A stretch of DNA of 61,096 nt, taken from contig NZ_RXHS01000016.1 in assembly GCF_004138125.1 (NCBI RefSeq), positions 1-61,096 on the forward strand, written 5' to 3'. Numbering within the stretch: the first letter of the stretch is position 1; the number at the start of each line of letters is the position of its first letter. Source of the DNA: Seramator thermalis (lineage in GTDB: Bacteria; Bacteroidota; Bacteroidia; Bacteroidales; Dysgonomonadaceae). A program made the position numbers and the translations under genes. Shown here piece after piece: positions 46,904 to 55,040 of the stretch. Under the pieces are notes generated by a model, which worked only from the letters and a program-made list of their open reading frames with translations, ran no database searches and was not told the DNA's origin.

Positions 46904-47089
46904 CTGTTTTTTTGTTTCATTTTAGCCTCTATTGCTTTGTCATTCTTCACGATAGTGACGAAGCAAAAAAATGTTGGCACAAAATTAGCATTAAAATACG
47001 AAACTTTAGCTTTTTCCACCGTAAAAAACTATTTTTGTTTTCGTTGCAGTACAAAATTCTTTATTTTAATAAATTGGAGGAAGGTATTT

Positions 47090-47794
47090 ATGAAAAAGAA
47101 ATTGGTCGTTCTTACCGGCGCCGGAATGAGTGCCGAAAGCGGAATATCTACCTTTCGCGATTCGGGAGGACTGTGGGAACAGCACAACGTGGAAGATGTG
47201 GCAACGCCCGAAGGCTTTGCCCGAAATCCTAAACTTGTTCTTGATTTCTACAATGCCCGGCGCAGGGAATTGATTGCAGCCGAACCCAACGCAGGACATC
47301 GGGGATTAGCCGAACTCGAGAAATATTTCGATGTAAGCATTATCACACAAAACATCGACAATCTGCACGAACGTGCCGGCAGCAGCCACGTTATCCATCT
47401 GCATGGAGAATTGATGAATGCACGATCGACGGGTGACCCCTCGCTTGTGTACACATTATCGCCCGACCATCCCGATATAAAACCGGGCGATCTGTGCGAA
47501 AAAGGCTTCCAATTGCGACCCGATGTAATTTGGTTTGGCGAACCCGTACCCATGATAAACGAAGCGGAACGAATCACGAAACAAGCCGATATTTTCGTCA
47601 TCATTGGCACATCTATGAATGTTTATCCGGCAGCGGGATTGCTCGACGTGGTGCGCAAAAACGTACCCGTCTATCTGATCGACCCCAAAGACGTCTATAC
47701 CCGTCGTTACGACATCCATCATATCAAAAAAGGTGCATCTGAAGGGGTGAAAGAATTGACTAAACTTCTTGTCGAAGGAATAACGCAAAATTGA
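47090..47794 (+). CDS. cobB: Sir2-family NAD-dependent protein deacylase, zinc-less
   Basis: The 234-residue sirtuin starts with VLTGAGMSAESGISTFRDSG and has QNIDNLHERAG and HLHGEL with the catalytic His. Tyr54 and Arg57 (FYNARRRE) are the pair linked to desuccinylase activity in CobB and SIRT5. The four zinc-binding Cys are missing; the region after HLHGEL has a single Cys. I chose the ATG at MKKKLVVLTG because a strong ribosome site (TTGGAGGA) precedes it; such strong sites are unusual in this phylum. Confidence 0.88.
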   Translation: MKKKLVVLTGAGMSAESGISTFRDSGGLWEQHNVEDVATPEGFARNPKLVLDFYNARRRELIAAEPNAGHRGLAELEKYFDVSIITQNIDNLHERAGSSHVIHLHGELMNARSTGDPSLVYTLSPDHPDIKPGDLCEKGFQLRPDVIWFGEPVPMINEAERITKQADIFVIIGTSMNVYPAAGLLDVVRKNVPVYLIDPKDVYTRRYDIHHIKKGASEGVKELTKLLVEGITQN

Positions 47795-47827
47795 AATTCG
47801 AACATCAAATTCGTATCATTCAAATCA

Positions 47828-47856
47828 TTGTTGCTCATCTTTTTTTGCTAAGTTTG
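47828..47856 (+). promoter_or_regulatory. Probable promoter of hydG-hydF
   Basis: TTG, 18 bases, TAAGTTTG fits the Bacteroidota pattern. It lies between the cobB stop and the hydG ATG and would start transcription about 17 bases before that ATG. Confidence 0.65.
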
Positions 47857-47879
47857 TGTCGTTATTTTTATCTACAAAT

Positions 47880-49301
47880 ATGAAATTTTGCCCACAAAAC
47901 TACCGAATACCTGACGTTCGCATGCAGCCTTTTATTGATGCCGACGAGATTTGGAATTACCTTCTCCACACGCCCTCATCTCCCGAAACGGTTGAACAGG
48001 TCATCCAAAAATCGCTCGCCAAAAACCGCCTTTCGCTCGAAGAAGTGGCCATACTCATCAAAGCTGATGACGAAAAATCGATTCAGGCTATCAAAGATGG
48101 AGCAAGAGCGCTGAAAAATACCATATATGGCAATCGCATTGTCCTCTTTGCCCCGTTGTATGTGGGCAACAAATGTTCCAATAATTGCCTGTATTGCGGA
48201 TTTCGTTCGTCGAACATCGAGCAGATACGAAAAACGTTATCGGATGAGGAGCTGATTCGCGAAATAGAAGCGCTCGAAGATAACGGACAAAAGCGGCTGA
48301 TCCTGGTTTTTGGCGAACATGCCGAATATAGTGCTGAATACATTGCCCACACAGTGCGAATCGTTTATGGGGTGAAAAAAGGAAATGGCGAAATACGTCG
48401 TGTAAACATTAATGCAGCTCCGCTCGATATTGAAGGTTTTCGCATTGTGAAACAGGCAGGCATCGGCACATATCAGATTTTTCAGGAAACATACCATCGT
48501 GAAGCCTACAAAAAATATCATGTGGCAGGACGAAAATCGGACTACGATTATCGGCTGACTTCCCTCGACAGAGCGCAGGAAGCAGGCATCGACGACGTAG
48601 GCATCGGTGCATTGTTCGGACTCTACGACTGGCGTTTTGAAGTGATGAGTCTTGTTCGTCATGCCAATCATCTGGAAGCCTGTTACAATGTAGGCCCTCA
48701 CACCATTTCTTTCCCGCGCATCAAAGATGCTTCGACATTGAATATAGATGATCGCTATTTTGTTTCCGACGAAGATTTTGCGCGACTGATTGCCATTCTT
48801 CGATTGGCTGTTCCCTATACCGGTATGATTTTGACAGCTCGCGAACCCGAATCGCTTCGAAACGAGCTGATACAGTATGGTGTTTCGCAAATTGACGGTG
48901 GCACCAAAATCGAGTTGGGTGGCTATGTGGAAAAGGAATTCTATCACGAACTCAACAAAGCCCAATTTCGCATCAACGACGATCGTTCGCTCAACGAGGT
49001 TGTGGATGAGTTGCTGCAGCAAGGCATGTTGCCTTCGTTTTGCACGTCGTGCTATAGGATGGGACGAACGGGCGAACACTTCATGGAATTTTCCGTTCCG
49101 GGATTCATCAAACGATATTGTACTCCCAACGCCATGCTCACGCTGGCCGAGTATCTGGAGGATTACGCTCCGGCGGAAACAGCCCGGAAAGGGTGGCAGG
49201 TGATCGAAAAAAACCTCGACGATTTGGATGAGAAAATGAGAAACTCTGTGTCTGAAAAATTGGGCAGAGTGAAAAAAGGTGAACGCGATTTGCATTATTA
49301 G
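47880..49301 (+). CDS. hydG: [FeFe] hydrogenase H-cluster maturase HydG
   Basis: The 473-residue radical SAM enzyme cleaves tyrosine to make the CO and cyanide ligands of the H-cluster. The radical SAM cluster motif is Cys99, Cys103 and Cys106 (CSNNCLYC). The C-terminal cluster is in FCTSCYRMGRTGEHFM with a later Cys in KRYCTPNA. HydG is distinguished from ThiH by this C-terminal motif. The first 8 codons of the longer frame lie in the promoter, so I use the ATG at MKFCPQNYR. hydF follows five bases later. Confidence 0.95.
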   Translation: MKFCPQNYRIPDVRMQPFIDADEIWNYLLHTPSSPETVEQVIQKSLAKNRLSLEEVAILIKADDEKSIQAIKDGARALKNTIYGNRIVLFAPLYVGNKCSNNCLYCGFRSSNIEQIRKTLSDEELIREIEALEDNGQKRLILVFGEHAEYSAEYIAHTVRIVYGVKKGNGEIRRVNINAAPLDIEGFRIVKQAGIGTYQIFQETYHREAYKKYHVAGRKSDYDYRLTSLDRAQEAGIDDVGIGALFGLYDWRFEVMSLVRHANHLEACYNVGPHTISFPRIKDASTLNIDDRYFVSDEDFARLIAILRLAVPYTGMILTAREPESLRNELIQYGVSQIDGGTKIELGGYVEKEFYHELNKAQFRINDDRSLNEVVDELLQQGMLPSFCTSCYRMGRTGEHFMEFSVPGFIKRYCTPNAMLTLAEYLEDYAPAETARKGWQVIEKNLDDLDEKMRNSVSEKLGRVKKGERDLHY

Positions 49302-49306
49302 CCAAA

Positions 49307-50500
49307 ATGAACAACAGCAGTCCACATATCGGCATTTTCGGCAGACGAAACACCGGAAAAAGTTCACTCATTAATCTGCTTACGGGCCAGGACATTGCAA
49401 TTGTTTCGGAGCAGGCAGGAACAACAACCGATCCGGTAAAGAAATCGGTAGAAATTTTCGGTATAGGACCTGTCGTACTCATCGATACTGCAGGAATGGA
49501 CGACGATAGTGCATTAGGAGAAAAACGTCTCCGAAAAACGATGGATACCCTGAAGCACATTGATGCCGCCTTGTTGCTTTTCACCGACAACCAATTCGGT
49601 GAGTTCGAAATCGATTTCATCCATCGCTTCCAAGCGTACGACATTCCCTATATCATTGCCCATACCAAAAGCGACTTGGCATCACTTAGCGAGGAAACGA
49701 AGAAAACCGTGGGCAAGTTTTCTTCAGCAAATCTAATCGATATCAACACTTTCGCTCCTGAAAGTGCCGTCCGACTGATTGAAAGCCTGAAGGCCATACC
49801 GGGAGAACATTCTTTTCGAACGCCGTCGTTGCTCAGCGGGCTGGTAGAGGCTAAAGACTTGGTACTGCTCATCACACCTATCGACAGTGAAGCTCCCGAA
49901 GGGAGAATGATTTTGCCCCAGAATATGGCAATCCGCAGTGTTCTCGATGAAAATTGCATGGCTATGGTGATAAAGGATACCGAAATCGACGACTTTTTCA
50001 AATTTAACCTCCGTCCGACGCTGGTGGTAACGGACAGTCAGGTTTTTGACAGAGTTGCGCGCAGTATTCCCGATGAGATTCCGTTGACGAGTTTCAGCAT
50101 CCTCATGGCGAGGATGAAGGGAGATTTTGAAGCCTATTTGCGTGGAACGCAAAAAATTTCGGAACTTGCCGACGGTGACTCTATTTTGATCATGGAAAGT
50201 TGCACGCACCAAACGAGTTGCGACGATATTGGCCGTATAAAAATTCCCAACCTGCTTCGGAGTTTTACGGGAAAAGATCTGCATTTTTCGTTTCTTTCCG
50301 GATTGTCCGAGCCCGACCGAGATATGAGCCAATATGCCCTCGTGGTTCAATGCGGCGGGTGCATGATCACGCGCAAGCAATTGGCAAATCGTCTGAAACC
50401 GGCCATCGAAAAGGGAATTCCCGTTACCAACTACGGGATGACATTGGCCTGGGTTAACGGAATTTTTGAACGAGCAACACGCATTTTTCGGCAGAAATAG
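49307..50500 (+). CDS. hydF: [FeFe] hydrogenase H-cluster maturation GTPase HydF
   Basis: The 397-residue scaffold and GTPase builds and hands over the diiron subcluster to the hydrogenase. Motifs are P-loop GRRNTGKSS at 10-18, DTAGMDD near 60 and HTKSDL near 120. The C-terminal cluster motif is Cys299-x-His301, then 46 residues, then Gln348-Cys349-x-x-Cys352. The usual pattern is CxH...HCxxC, so the second His is replaced by Gln here. hydE and the hydrogenase gene are not in the window. Confidence 0.95.
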   Translation: MNNSSPHIGIFGRRNTGKSSLINLLTGQDIAIVSEQAGTTTDPVKKSVEIFGIGPVVLIDTAGMDDDSALGEKRLRKTMDTLKHIDAALLLFTDNQFGEFEIDFIHRFQAYDIPYIIAHTKSDLASLSEETKKTVGKFSSANLIDINTFAPESAVRLIESLKAIPGEHSFRTPSLLSGLVEAKDLVLLITPIDSEAPEGRMILPQNMAIRSVLDENCMAMVIKDTEIDDFFKFNLRPTLVVTDSQVFDRVARSIPDEIPLTSFSILMARMKGDFEAYLRGTQKISELADGDSILIMESCTHQTSCDDIGRIKIPNLLRSFTGKDLHFSFLSGLSEPDRDMSQYALVVQCGGCMITRKQLANRLKPAIEKGIPVTNYGMTLAWVNGIFERATRIFRQK

Positions 50501-50580
50501 CAAGATAAAACGGTTTCATTCATTTTTACCCTTCGAATTTTATCGTCATTTTCCGCCGGGTTTATTCCGAAATTTGCATG

Positions 50581-50734
50581 GGAGTTGAGTGGACGTTGAG
50601 TGGGAGTTGCATGGGAGTTGCCTTGGAGTTGCCTTGGAGTTGCCTTGGAGTTGCCTTGGAGTTGCCTCGGAGCTATGTCGGAGTTATATCGGATTTTCAT
50701 CAGCGTTACGTTGGAGTTTAATGGGAGTTGTTCC
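50581..50734. repeat. Array of fourteen 11-bp tandem units
   Basis: The consensus unit is GGAGTTGCCTT. Four central units are identical and outer units diverge in the last four bases (GAGTG, CATG, TATC and others) while GGAGTT is mostly kept. The period is exactly 11 bp without slips across 154 bp. It lies about 80 bases after the hydF stop and overlaps no gene. Confidence 0.95.
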
Positions 50735-51016
50735 CGTGCAGGATCCGTAATTTTTTCTGCTTCGTTGGCCAAAAGATAGAAACGATTTATTATTTCGAAA
50801 GGTATGATGGAAAGAAATTTTTTACGGTTCTATATGAATTTGTATGGGCAAACGTAAATTAATTGAGAATGTATAATGGATAATGTATAATTAAGAATTA
50901 AGAATTAACAAGAAATAGAGAAATGGGAAGTAAAGAAATAAGAATTTCAATGAATTATCAAATCGGGAAATTATGCATTGTGCATTATCCATTATCCATT
51001 ATCCATTGATTCTTGA

Positions 51017-51220
51017 GGCTTTGCCCCAAACCCCACATACTTTTTTGTCTTGATGCAAAAAAGTATGCAAAAAAGATCAAGACTGCATCTCCTCATCGAC
51101 CCGATAGCTGCTTGTTCGCTAAAAGACAAATAACTCACCGCCTTACGGCGGCTCAAACAGCTTGTCTTTTGCCTGACGGCACGCTCGCTGCGCAGATCGG
51201 GTGCCCCGATGAGGAGATGA
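51017..51220. repeat. Folded 200-bp intergenic repeat, copy 1
   Basis: The element has a left hairpin GTCTTGAT...ATCAAGAC and a large imperfect hairpin about 128 bases long. The outer stem is CTCCTCATCG / CGATGAGGAG, followed by ACCCGAT / ATCGGGT, AAAAGACAA / TTGTCTTTT and CCGCC-TTAC-GGCGG. A nearly identical copy ends the window at 60900-61096. It encodes no convincing protein. Confidence 0.85.
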
Positions 51221-51389
51221 GGTCGGGAAAATAATGGAGAAATTGATAAAATGCATAATGTAGAGGGGATGAAAAAAGGGAGACTCTGTAAAACGGCTTT
51301 TGCCGCGATTTGCGAAAGCAAAGAGGGAAGTAAGTCGGCGACCGATTCGGAAAAAGCAGGCATTTGTTCGGAATTGAAATCCTCAATAT

Positions 51390-51419
51390 CCTCAATATCC
51401 TCAGCTGAGGATATTGAGG
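51390..51419. repeat. Perfect 30-bp palindrome next to the IS200 fragment
   Basis: CCTCAATATCCTCAG is followed directly by its exact reverse complement, with no loop. An extra CCTCAATAT unit precedes it in tandem. The palindrome lies 6 bases past the point where the transposase similarity stops. Confidence 0.92.
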
Positions 51420-51425
51420 AAATGG

Positions 51426-51512
51426 CAAAATGCGAAAACGATATTTGGGACACCAAACAATGTGGTAATAACACTTCCAGACTACATGACCTCGCTGCTT
51501 ATATTTACTCAT
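51426..51512 (-). pseudogene. IS200/IS605-family transposase (TnpA), N-terminal fragment
   Basis: The first 29 residues (MSKYKQRGHVVWKCYYHIVW, then CPKYRFRIL) match the start of IS200-type TnpA. After this the frame enters the palindrome and unrelated sequence. The HUH motif and catalytic Tyr, which come later in the normal 130-150 residue protein, are missing. The promoter is still perfect. Confidence 0.8.
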
Positions 51513-51516
51513 TCGG

Positions 51517-51547
51517 CAAAGTTATTCATTTTGGGCGTTGCCACAAA
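51517..51547 (-). promoter_or_regulatory. Canonical promoter of the IS200 transposase fragment
   Basis: TTTG, exactly 19 bases, TAACTTTG on the minus strand. The predicted start is within a few bases of the ATG, so the transcript would have almost no leader. Confidence 0.8.
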
Positions 51548-51548
51548 G

Positions 51549-52017
51549 AACATTATCACCACCAAAGGTAGTGGATTTTCAAACTGAATTAAAAGATTCA
51601 GTCCTTCATCTATCCTTGCATCAATAGACTACTATGACCTCTGCCAACTTCTTGCAGGATAAAAGCTGCATCGCTGCCACTCGTGCACTCAATAGGTGCG
51701 CCCTGCAAGACCTCTCGGGATAAACATTACTGCTTTCAACAGGTATTGCCTGATTTACTGTAAACGGTTACGGTTGATTTTCGAGCTCTTCGCAATCCAT
51801 GAATCCGGCACGCTTACCACCCTCTGTCAGCCTTCTATCGGGTTTCTATGCGTCAATACGCTATCTTTGCTTATGGCTCCTTTCAGATTTGCAGTCGCCC
51901 GCAACACCCGTTCGGCTGAGCTCACGGCCGAAGCCTTGCCACTCATTAACACTTCCTTCCAACCCGGCGTGTACAAGAACTTGCATCTTGCCGGTAGTAA
52001 TGTATGCCCGACATACT
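51549..52017 (-). mobile_element. Possible group II intron 5' fragment
   Basis: Read on the minus strand, this block has no coding signal but resembles structured RNA. It contains GCAGAGGTCATAGTAG followed 26 bases later by GAAGGACTGAAT, words that I associate from memory with the region just before intron-encoded reverse transcriptases. No reverse transcriptase follows; the block runs into the IS200 fragment. This identification is tentative. Confidence 0.35.
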
Positions 52018-52018
52018 A

Positions 52019-52053
52019 AATAGTGTTGTCCGAATTTCTCGAACAACACTATT
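52019..52053. repeat. Hairpin at the edge of the accessory gene pair
   Basis: AATAGTGTTGT pairs perfectly with ACAACACTATT around a 13-base loop. It has no long T-run, so termination is possible but not clear. It lies about 55 bases past the stop of the barrel-protein gene. Confidence 0.7.
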
Positions 52054-52107
52054 AGAATATTACAATTTTGCAGTTTTTATTATACACTGAAAAAGAGAGA
52101 AACTATT

Positions 52108-52746
52108 TCAGAATATATATCCAACTCTTAAAGCTGCTAAATGGTGACTGGCTGAACTCTTTACAACTTTATTTACCTGAATAAAATTCGCTTTACCTGA
52201 AAATCTCTCCAAGCAGTAAGCTAAAGACACAGAGAAATATTGTCTATTATTTGTAGGTAAGAGAACACCAATAGATGGGGAGAACAAAAATCCCCCTTTC
52301 AAATTACTCTGTACATCCACTACTCCTTGATGTTCAGGGAAAAGTCTAGATGATTTCCAAGAGTAATCTCTATTCAAAAATGAGTACCCTAGCTTACATT
52401 CAACAAACGGCGTCGTTTTGTTCACTTTGAATTTATACATTGTATTGACGTAAAGTGGAATTGACACAAGTTTTTTATCTCTATATTCAATAGAACCAAC
52501 GTCATTGATTAATTCAAGGGATTTAAATAATTTTGCACCTGTACCGATGCCTACAGTGGCATTTTCTCCTATTTTATAGGATGGGGTTACAAAAAAACTG
52601 AATCCGCCCACGTTATCTCCTTTTTTAGTAATTTCAGTAGAGTATTCCAGTTCTAAATGAACTCCTATTTTATTCACTTCTTGAGAGAAAGTTTTAGAAA
52701 AAACAAGAGTAAATAAAATCATTATGCTAAAAATATTTTTTTTCAT
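52108..52746 (-). CDS. Predicted 8-stranded outer-membrane beta-barrel protein
   Basis: The 212-residue protein (about 24 kDa) has a signal peptide (IFSIMILFTLVFSKTFSQ) and alternating beta strands (FSFFVTPSYKIG, ATVGIGTGAKLF, FVECKLGYSFLN, YFSVSLAYCLERF). It ends in VGYIF, a C-terminal aromatic residue typical of outer-membrane barrels. It starts 17 bases after a lipoprotein gene. The base composition is more AT-rich than the core genes. Family not recognised. Confidence 0.75.
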   Translation of the reverse strand: MKKNIFSIMILFTLVFSKTFSQEVNKIGVHLELEYSTEITKKGDNVGGFSFFVTPSYKIGENATVGIGTGAKLFKSLELINDVGSIEYRDKKLVSIPLYVNTMYKFKVNKTTPFVECKLGYSFLNRDYSWKSSRLFPEHQGVVDVQSNLKGGFLFSPSIGVLLPTNNRQYFSVSLAYCLERFSGKANFIQVNKVVKSSASHHLAALRVGYIF

Positions 52747-52763
52747 GTTACAACAGAGTGTTT

Positions 52764-53855
52764 TTATAGATCATTCCAATAATCAGTTATATATTGACTT
52801 CCATATTTGAAACCGTAAGTGACTACTGCCTTCTTTAATAAACCACTAAGACCTTCCCAAAATCCATCTCCGTTATTAAGCTGTAATATTTGTTTCAAAT
52901 TTGCCGGGTAAACTGCTGTAAAATCATGATCCTTTTGATCGCTTTCAAACCTAACATATAGATCCAAAGGAGAGTGACTCGGAAAATCATTAAGTCTTGC
53001 AGTAAACTCCATCATTACAGTAAATTTCATAGGAGAATATTCGTATTTTCTATCTAATGTATACCTTGTTTTATTCAAATCAACGATCATCGGATATCCG
53101 TATAGTTTCCCATTATACCAACCTAATGCACCTTTTTTTCTAAAACAAACATCTATTCGTGCCTCTTTAATTTTTGTAAAAGGTAAATTATTCGGAGCAT
53201 TCCTTTCGATACCCCTTACCGTTACCCACATTTTTCTTTTTGATGTTATATCTTTTTTTACTTCGGTAAGAGCCCTGTAATACGGAATAGTAGGATCTAT
53301 AACATTATTAATAGGGAGAGCTCGCAATGAAACAGTTTCCGTTTCATCCGGAATTGCTAATCCTAATTCTTGGAGTTTTTCGTATGAAAAAACATCCCTC
53401 ATATCTCTTTCTTCACCATTTATAATTACTTTTCCTTCTGGATTTACCAGCTTAGCGATAGCCTCATCGCTAACGGGTAAATATGCAGAATAATCATCAT
53501 TGTACTGCGGATAGTAAAGATTGGGAAATTTTTGTTTGAATTCTTCATATCCTCCATCACGTTGGTAAAAATTATCTGCTTCTTCCATCGCTTGATCAAA
53601 TTCTCTATAAAGAGAAAGAAAGTCATCTTCGCTAGTTGAACGTGTCAAAAGAGCGACAGAAGTTTCGTTATTTCTTACCTTTTCAACAGCTTCCCAAAAA
53701 GCCGCTTCGTTATCAAACGAAAGAATACCCCCGGATTGAGCTACAATAGTTTGCTCCTCATCGGGTATTGCGATCTGTTTTTCCTCCACATCATTATTAC
53801 AAGAGGACAGCAGTATGCAAGTTAATGCCGACACTGTAAAAAATTTAGTTTTCAT
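52764..53855 (-). CDS. Predicted lipoprotein, possibly DUF4848-like
   Basis: The 363-residue protein has a lipoprotein signal (VSALTCILLSSCNND). The pattern GILSFDNEAAFWEAVEKV after the lipobox reminds me of DUF4848 proteins in Bacteroidales, but I cannot confirm it. The rest is soluble, with mixed helix and sheet, and no membrane segment. It shares an operon with the small barrel protein, and is probably anchored to the outer membrane, maybe at the surface. Confidence 0.6.
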   Translation of the reverse strand: MKTKFFTVSALTCILLSSCNNDVEEKQIAIPDEEQTIVAQSGGILSFDNEAAFWEAVEKVRNNETSVALLTRSTSEDDFLSLYREFDQAMEEADNFYQRDGGYEEFKQKFPNLYYPQYNDDYSAYLPVSDEAIAKLVNPEGKVIINGEERDMRDVFSYEKLQELGLAIPDETETVSLRALPINNVIDPTIPYYRALTEVKKDITSKRKMWVTVRGIERNAPNNLPFTKIKEARIDVCFRKKGALGWYNGKLYGYPMIVDLNKTRYTLDRKYEYSPMKFTVMMEFTARLNDFPSHSPLDLYVRFESDQKDHDFTAVYPANLKQILQLNNGDGFWEGLSGLLKKAVVTYGFKYGSQYITDYWNDL

Positions 53856-54075
53856 AATTTTAATTTTTAGTGTTTCTTATTCCTGTTTTAATTTCAGGAA
53901 TTCGGATCCATGAATAAATATTTGTCAGTAAATTACCTTAACAATCGCTTTCCATATTGCGCACTATAAAAAAACAGATCGTTAATTCATTTTTCGCTGA
54001 TTAGTAAAATCCTACTCCTATTTAGAGTTCACTGAATAATCCCATTAAAACTGCATTGATGGCCAATCTTTTCGA

Positions 54076-54369
54076 AGTGTGACAAAAACACGCTCAAGTG
54101 TCGGAAAGTCTCTTGGGAGTGTCTCCGAGTTAAGTTGGAGTGTTCCGGAGAGACTCGGGAGTGACTCATAGTATCTTCGGAGTGTCGCGAACACACTTTC
54201 GAGTGTCTTTTGATCTCTTCACAGTGTCGTTCACTCACTCGCGGGTGTCTCCGAGTTACTTCGGAGTGTCTTTGAGTCTCTTTGTAGTGTCGGCGAGACA
54301 CTCCGAAGTGTCCTTGTGTCACTTCGGAATGAGTGAAAAACTCTCCGGAGTGTGTCTGTCACGCTCGTG
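54076..54369. repeat. Array of fourteen 21-bp tandem units
   Basis: Each unit begins with AGTGTC or a near variant and has a consensus of AGTGTCnnnGAGTnnCTTCGG. The period is exactly 21 bp with no slips across about 290 bp. Since 21 is a multiple of three, both strands carry long open frames that are artefacts of the repeat. It lies between a lipoprotein gene and an unrelated small gene. Confidence 0.9.
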
Positions 54370-54383
54370 AAAGAAAAGAAGGG

Positions 54384-54860
54384 CTATCCTTCCGAAGATG
54401 CAGGTGTCGTCTTGATTTTGTTCTTTTTGAAAAAGGCACTCATCTCGTCGTACACTGCACTGAGTCCCGGCACTTTGTTTTTGTGCTGCTTCACGGCGGC
54501 ATACACTTCACGAGCCCCTTTCAGCGTGTCGCTACCAACGGCCATCACCGTTTTGTCCAGGCCCGTGTGCAACTCCGATACCCGCATGGACAGGGGCTCA
54601 AGCGCGGCATAAAGCTCGCTGTCTCTCATAAACTCTTCCTTATCGAATATCAGCGGCAATATTTCGGGATGAGTTTCCACCACCTGCATGGCCAAATCGA
54701 GTAAGGGTTGATAGGCGGTACCTACCTTGAAAAAGCGCGATACATCCACGTTCTGCATGGCCGAAAGGAACGGCATTTTGGTGAACAACACGTCTAAGGC
54801 ATCTTTGCACGCCTGCACATCGTCGGGAGTCAACGTCCCGGAAATTAAATTCTGATCCAT
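54384..54860 (-). CDS. Conserved hypothetical protein, all-helical
   Basis: The 158-residue protein has no signal peptide and looks all-helical (DVQACKDALDVLFTKMPFLS, PLLDLAMQVVETHPEILPLI, VYAAVKQHKNKVPGLSAVYD). I recall similar proteins in Bacteroidota with the pattern of two long helices and a central P-L-x-x-x-V segment, with no known function. The 21-bp array begins just after its stop. It seems to be monocistronic. Confidence 0.65.
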   Translation of the reverse strand: MDQNLISGTLTPDDVQACKDALDVLFTKMPFLSAMQNVDVSRFFKVGTAYQPLLDLAMQVVETHPEILPLIFDKEEFMRDSELYAALEPLSMRVSELHTGLDKTVMAVGSDTLKGAREVYAAVKQHKNKVPGLSAVYDEMSAFFKKNKIKTTPASSEG

Positions 54861-55040
54861 AATTCATTTGTTTTTGTGTGACTTACTGATAATTTACAGT
54901 TCTCGTATAGAATGTTTATTAATCTACTCGCTTTTTTGAGTATATGCTTCATACAAAAAATTATTTATGCGTTCATATTGCATGACAATAAAGTGTTCGA
55001 AACGACTATTTGATCGGTATTTGTTTTTAAGATTAAATAG

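Larger units (their letters stand above)
50501..52107. other. Gene-free mobile-element graveyard
   Basis: After hydF there is no intact gene for 1.6 kb. The region contains an 11-bp tandem array, an AT-rich stretch with repeated CATTATCCATTATCC words, a folded 200-bp repeat, a perfect 30-bp palindrome, an IS200 transposase start with its promoter, a possible group II intron fragment and a final hairpin. Short ORFs here match repeat text and are not genes. Confidence 0.75.

Noticed and set aside
50431-50772. A 113-residue minus-strand frame with RQLQGNS repeats
   Set aside because: It is the translation of the 11-bp array and overlaps the end of hydF on the other strand. The start lacks a ribosome site and the repeats follow the DNA period, not a protein pattern.
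51013-51234. Short frames inside the folded repeat
   Set aside because: They translate palindrome arms and do not keep a frame between the two copies in a protein-like way.
51696-52019. A 107-residue plus-strand frame
   Set aside because: The content lies in the possible intron block, with no ribosome site and odd composition. Such frames appear by chance in structured RNA genes.
54029-54322. A 97-residue minus-strand frame with repeated RRHS heptads, and a similar frame on the other strand
   Set aside because: Both strands are open because the 21-bp period is a multiple of three. No signal, no start site and no family.
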